Shown piece after piece: positions 7,178 to 9,696 of a DNA stretch of 9,696 nt. Both the position numbers and the translations under genes were made by a program. Within the stretch, counting starts at the first letter, position 1. Every line of letters begins with the position of its first letter. The stretch lies in contig CAJVWY010000034.1 of NCBI GenBank assembly GCA_913009925.1, positions 1 to 9,696 on the forward strand, read 5' to 3'. Below the pieces are notes generated by a model. It had not been told where the DNA came from. It saw nothing but the letters and a program-made list of their open reading frames with translations, and did not search any database. The DNA is from an uncultured bacterium. Its GTDB lineage: Bacteria; Actinomycetota; Thermoleophilia; BMS3ABIN01.

Positions 7178-8050
7178 GTGTTAAGCATCGCATTGCCCAA
7201 AGGGAGCCTGCAGGAGCAGACGCTGAAGCTGTTTGCCGAGGCCGACCTGCAGGTCAGACGGGTCTCCCGTGAATACTCGGTCACCATCGATGATGATCGC
7301 ATCAGCAAGGTGAAGATCCTGCGGCCCCAGGAGATTCCCAAGTACGTGGAGGAGGGCTATTTCGACCTGGGCATCTCCGGGCTGGATTGCATCACCGAGT
7401 CCGGCGCCGACGTGGTCGAGGTGGCCGACATGCCCTACGCCAAGACTGGCAGCGGTTTCATGGAGATGGTCATCGCCGTTCCTGAGGATTCGGACATCCG
7501 GAAGGCCGCCGACATCAGGCCCGGCAGCCGGGTAACCACCGAGTTTCCCAACATCACCAGGAAGTACTTCGAGGACCTGGGAATAGAGGTGGAAGTCTTC
7601 TACTCCTATGGGGCCACTGAGGCCAAGGTGCCTGAACTGATGGATGTGGTGGTGGATCTCACCGAGACCGGCTCCACTCTCAGGCGCAACCACCTGCGTA
7701 TAGTCGGGACCGTCATGAAGTCCACATCCAAGCTCATCGCCAACAGGGAGTCATGGGAGAATCCGCGAAAGCGCAAGGCCATGGAGGAGGTGCGCACCCT
7801 GCTCCTGGGAGTCATCGAGGCCCGCGGACGGGTGCTGCTGTCCATGAACGTGGCCAAGGACAAGCTGGAGGACGTGATCAGCGTGTTGCCGGCGATGAAG
7901 AAACCCACCATATCGACGCTGCACGACTCAGACTACCTGGAGGTGACCACGGTAGTGGACAAGGACACGGTCAACGTCATCATTCCCAGGCTCAAAGCGA
8001 AGGGCGCCGAGGATATCCTGGAGCTGGTCATCTCCAAGATCGTGCACTGA
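7178..8050 (+). CDS. hisG: ATP phosphoribosyltransferase, long form
   Basis: HisG condenses ATP with PRPP to give N1-(5-phosphoribosyl)-ATP, the committed and histidine-inhibited step of histidine synthesis in the cytoplasm. At 290 residues it is the long form with its own C-terminal regulatory domain; short HisG (about 200-215) needs the HisZ partner. The N terminus MLSIALPKGSLQEQTLKLF is characteristic. The PRPP-binding loop DLTETGSTL starts at D160. The ACT-like HisG_C domain occupies about residues 210-290 (TISTLHDSDYLEVTTVV and following), where histidine binds in the family. The GTG start is selected because GGGAG ends six bases upstream and the family N terminus begins there; the frame is open further upstream to 7028, inside prfB, without family similarity. 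No other histidine gene follows; the next 344 bases have no convincing gene, which is unusual for hisG. Confidence 0.96.
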   Translation: MLSIALPKGSLQEQTLKLFAEADLQVRRVSREYSVTIDDDRISKVKILRPQEIPKYVEEGYFDLGISGLDCITESGADVVEVADMPYAKTGSGFMEMVIAVPEDSDIRKAADIRPGSRVTTEFPNITRKYFEDLGIEVEVFYSYGATEAKVPELMDVVVDLTETGSTLRRNHLRIVGTVMKSTSKLIANRESWENPRKRKAMEEVRTLLLGVIEARGRVLLSMNVAKDKLEDVISVLPAMKKPTISTLHDSDYLEVTTVVDKDTVNVIIPRLKAKGAEDILELVISKIVH

Positions 8051-8064
8051 GACCGGAAGCAGCA

Positions 8065-8229
8065 TTGAAACAGGCTCCTGCGGGCAAGAAGTTATCCATC
8101 ATCCGGAGCGCCAATTTCCTGAGAAAGGCCTATGGCCCGGGCACGATCAGCGGGACCTTCGGGACGTATATCTTGAGGCCAGGTGATTTTGCTGGACGGG
8201 ACGGCATGATGACCTGGTTTATAAAATGA
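8065..8229 (+). CDS. Doubtful small ORF, 54 residues, after hisG
   Basis: This is a TTG-started frame with GGAAG (8055-8059) five bases upstream, 14 bases after the hisG stop. The product is short and basic, with no membrane segment or recognised motif; it includes IIRSANFLRKAYGPG. The frame continues upstream as a shadow of hisG, so it may only be open by chance. The only points in favour are the ribosome-binding-like sequence and the tight spacing. I do not recognise the family. Confidence 0.15.
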   Translation: MKQAPAGKKLSIIRSANFLRKAYGPGTISGTFGTYILRPGDFAGRDGMMTWFIK

Positions 8230-8245
8230 AGAAATAAATGAGATA

Positions 8246-8377
8246 ATGTTTATGCTGGCACCTGTAGCGCTCCTCTTTGTGGGCATCATCCATCTGCCTG
8301 GTAATATTTGGAAGGTTCTTTCTTGCCCCGGTCGGGATAATGCTGTTGGTATGGTTGTAAATGGTATGAAAATATAA
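8246..8377 (+). CDS. Doubtful small ORF, 43 residues, one hydrophobic segment; possible permease remnant
   Basis: This is an ATG frame in the AT-richer part of the gap. Its product begins MFMLAPVALLFVGIIH, a plausible membrane segment, continues LPGNIWKVL, and ends in a polar tail. The pattern of hydrophobic residues, then H, then GN-W-K, recalls the H-NN-FK motif at the end of a helix in TauE/SafE-type permeases. It could thus be a decayed fragment, but this rests on memory of the motif and one short match. No good Shine-Dalgarno is present. The stop overlaps the TATAAA box before the next gene. It may not be expressed at all. Confidence 0.22.
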   Translation: MFMLAPVALLFVGIIHLPGNIWKVLSCPGRDNAVGMVVNGMKI

Positions 8378-8378
8378 A
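8373..8378 (+). promoter_or_regulatory. -10-like box before the nitronate monooxygenase gene
   Basis: TATAAA lies in an AT-rich run and ends 16 bases before the ATG at 8395. No -35 is found at the normal spacing (TATGGT at 8350-8355 is poor). If real, the leader would be about 10 bases long. Confidence 0.3.
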
Positions 8379-8394
8379 AGGCTGGGTTCGTTCC

Positions 8395-9540
8395 ATGGCG
8401 AATTGTGAGAAAACAAAGGTAATCAGCAGGCAAGGGAAAACACGGTTCAAGCCGACAATGAAGTTTCCTCAGATTATCCAGGGAGGTATGGGCGCGGGCG
8501 TCTCCGGCTGGCGGCTCGTCCGCGCGGTCTCCTCGCGAGGGCATATCGGTGTTGTCTCCGGGACAGCGCTCGATCTGATCCTGGTCAGGCGGTTGCAGCT
8601 GGGGGACCCGGGGGGACACATGCAGCGCGCTCTCGCGGCTTTTCCGGATCAGAGCGTTTCCCGCCGTATCATAGATCGCTATTACATCGACGGCGGCAAG
8701 CCGCCCGATCAACCCTTCGCCGTCAAGCCCATGGTGGGTGACAAGCCCAGCCGAAACCTTGAGGAGTTGCTGGTAGCCGCCAACTTTGCGGAGGTATTTC
8801 TGGCGAAGGAAGGCCATGACGGCATGGTGGGCATCAACTACCTTCACGAGGTCCAGGCGCCGCTTCTTCCGTCCATCTACGGGGCTATGCTGGCCGATGT
8901 CGACATCGTTATCGTGGGTGCAGGGATCCCCGTGGAGATCCCCAAGGTCCTCGACCGGCTCTCCCGGTGTGAGCCCGTGGATCTCAAGCTCCATGTCCGG
9001 GACGTGGAAAGCGGGCATGCGCACAAGATTTCTTTCAACCCGAGAAATATGTTCGATGGAACCTGCCCACCTCTGCGGCGCCCTCTTTTCTTCCCCATCG
9101 TGTCCTCGGTCACCCTGGCCAACCTGCTGGTCAAGAGGTGCGAGGGAAAGGTGGACGGCTTTATCATCGAAGGACCCTCGGCGGGCGGCCATAACGCCCC
9201 GCCGCGCGGACATACGAAACTCAGTCCGGAAGGCGAGCCTGTTTACGGACCGCGGGATGTGATCGATCTTGCGGCGATCGATTCCCTTGGCCGCCCCTTC
9301 TGGTTGGCAGGCTCTTACGGGAGCCCGAAGAAACTTGCGCATGCACGCGCCGTCGGGGCGGCGGGTATCCAGGTGGGGACGCTTTTCGCCTTCTGCGAGG
9401 AGTCCGGCCTTCGAGAGGATCTCAAGCGCGGCGTCATCAAGGGATGTCAGGGTGGAACACTGCGTATCTTCACCGATCCGGTCGCTTCTCCCACCGGGTT
9501 TCCGTTCAAGGTCCTGGCGATTCCCGGCACCCTTTCAGAT
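8395..9540 (+). CDS. Nitronate monooxygenase / 2-nitropropane dioxygenase-family flavoprotein, 3'-truncated
   Basis: This family (COG2070) comprises FMN-binding TIM-barrel oxidoreductases. Characterised members oxidise alkyl nitronates, but many homologues have unknown substrates. 382 residues are present before the adapter begins. The family start motif IIQGGMGAGVSGWRL is at about residues 26-40. The flavin/active-site segment is EGPSAGGHNAPPRG (His266), followed by a barrel phosphate-binding strand with GAAGIQVGTLFAFCEESG and by DPVASPTGFPFKV. The GGHNAPPRG form and the GTALD segment mark a subtype that, from memory, is about 460-470 residues long with a Cys-containing tail; that tail would be missing. 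The start is uncertain. The ATG at 8395 gives 21 extra residues, while the ATG at 8458 (MKFPQIIQGG) matches the usual family start; neither has a good Shine-Dalgarno. Residues after 9540 ([12 protein letters not shown]) are translated adapter. Confidence 0.88.
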
Positions 9541-9606
9541 AGATCGGAAGAGCACACGTCTGAACTCCAGTCACATTCCTTTATCTCGTATGCCGTCTTC
9601 TGCTTG
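9541..9606 (+). other. Illumina read-through adapter with index and P7 complement (contamination)
   Basis: Positions 9541-9574 match the TruSeq read-1 read-through adapter (AGATCGGAAGAGCACACGTC and onward), 9575-9582 are the index ATTCCTTT, and 9583-9606 are the complement of P7 ending in TGCTTG. The index is the exact reverse complement of the one at 27-34, so both ends come from the same barcoded library. From memory it corresponds to TruSeq LT index 27. The genome ends at about 9540. Confidence 0.99.
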
Positions 9607-9696
9607 AAAAAAAAAACAAAATGAATAAAAAAATGATGAAAAAAAAAAATCTCACACAGCATAGGTGGATTCACTGTGATCAAATGCGGCACGAAA
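9607..9696. other. Post-adapter poly-A and low-quality tail
   Basis: Directly after the adapter comes an A-rich run (9607-9649, ten uninterrupted A and then mostly A), as seen when a four-colour Illumina run reads past the end of the molecule. The last 47 bases (9650-9696) are mixed sequence with no recognisable gene or adapter, and are probably base-calling noise. Neither part should be treated as genomic. Confidence 0.85.

Larger units (their letters stand above)
8051..8394. other. Gap between hisG and the nitronate monooxygenase gene
   Basis: This 344-base stretch contains no gene I can assign. The first half (to about 8210) is GC-rich like the flanks, and the second half is clearly AT-richer. 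No good rho-independent terminator for hisG is visible, only short palindromes such as GCCCGGGC without a T-tract. CGGGAC occurs three times, which may be chance. Two short ORFs (8065-8229 and 8246-8377) are listed separately with low confidence. A TATAAA box (8373-8378) precedes the next gene. Confidence 0.5.

Noticed and set aside
5980..7341. Long minus-strand open frame (453 codons) opposite prfB and the start of hisG
   Set aside because: It spans the well-supported RF2 and HisG genes, and its composition is that of a shadow frame with no conserved domain.
8092..9342. Minus-strand open frame (416 codons) across the gap and the nitronate monooxygenase
   Set aside because: The sense strand encodes a clear flavoprotein, and the antisense product matches nothing I recognise.
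9650..9696. Tail sequence with a CACAG/CTGTG inverted pair as a regulatory hairpin
   Set aside because: It lies beyond the adapter and poly-A, so it is not connected to the genome; a five-base stem is expected by chance.

Overview
This window reads as one assembled contig of ordinary bacterial chromosome, capped at both ends by Illumina library adapter. Genomic sequence runs from about 69 to 9540. Positions 1-68 hold a full P7/index/read-2 adapter, and 9541-9606 hold its reverse complement with the same 8-base index, followed by a poly-A run and about 47 unexplained bases. The first and last genes are therefore truncated, and naive translation fuses adapter peptides to them.

All real genes lie on the + strand. 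The sequence is GC-rich (roughly 60% by eye), with GTG and TTG starts alongside ATG. In order they are: mtnA (3' part only), a sugar-phosphate nucleotidyltransferase with a left-handed beta-helix tail, comF, the long-form ribosome hibernation factor hpf, secA, prfB with the programmed +1 frameshift, long-form hisG, an AT-richer gap of 344 bases, and a 3'-truncated nitronate monooxygenase-family (NPD/COG2070) gene. The block comF-hpf-secA-prfB is a common Gram-positive arrangement. With the GC content and the apparently leaderless secA and prfB, it suggests a member of the Actinobacteriota, perhaps a deep-branching one known mainly from metagenomes. This placement is inference and is not secure.

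The genes are mostly housekeeping: methionine salvage (MtnA), activated sugars for cell-surface glycans (nucleotidyltransferase), a competence/PRTase-like protein (ComF), ribosome dimerisation in stationary phase (HPF), protein export (SecA), translation termination at UGA/UAA (RF2) and the first step of histidine synthesis (HisG). mtnA, the nucleotidyltransferase and comF are tightly spaced and may be co-transcribed. secA and prfB each have an extended -10-like box a few bases before the start codon and no Shine-Dalgarno sequence, so each probably has its own promoter and a leaderless or nearly leaderless mRNA.

I found no previously undescribed system. The observations most worth a second look are the adapter contamination at both ends, the prfB recoding site with a weak and displaced stimulator, the leaderless-type starts, and the AT-richer gap after hisG, where a small ORF may be a permease remnant and where the contig could have been misjoined.
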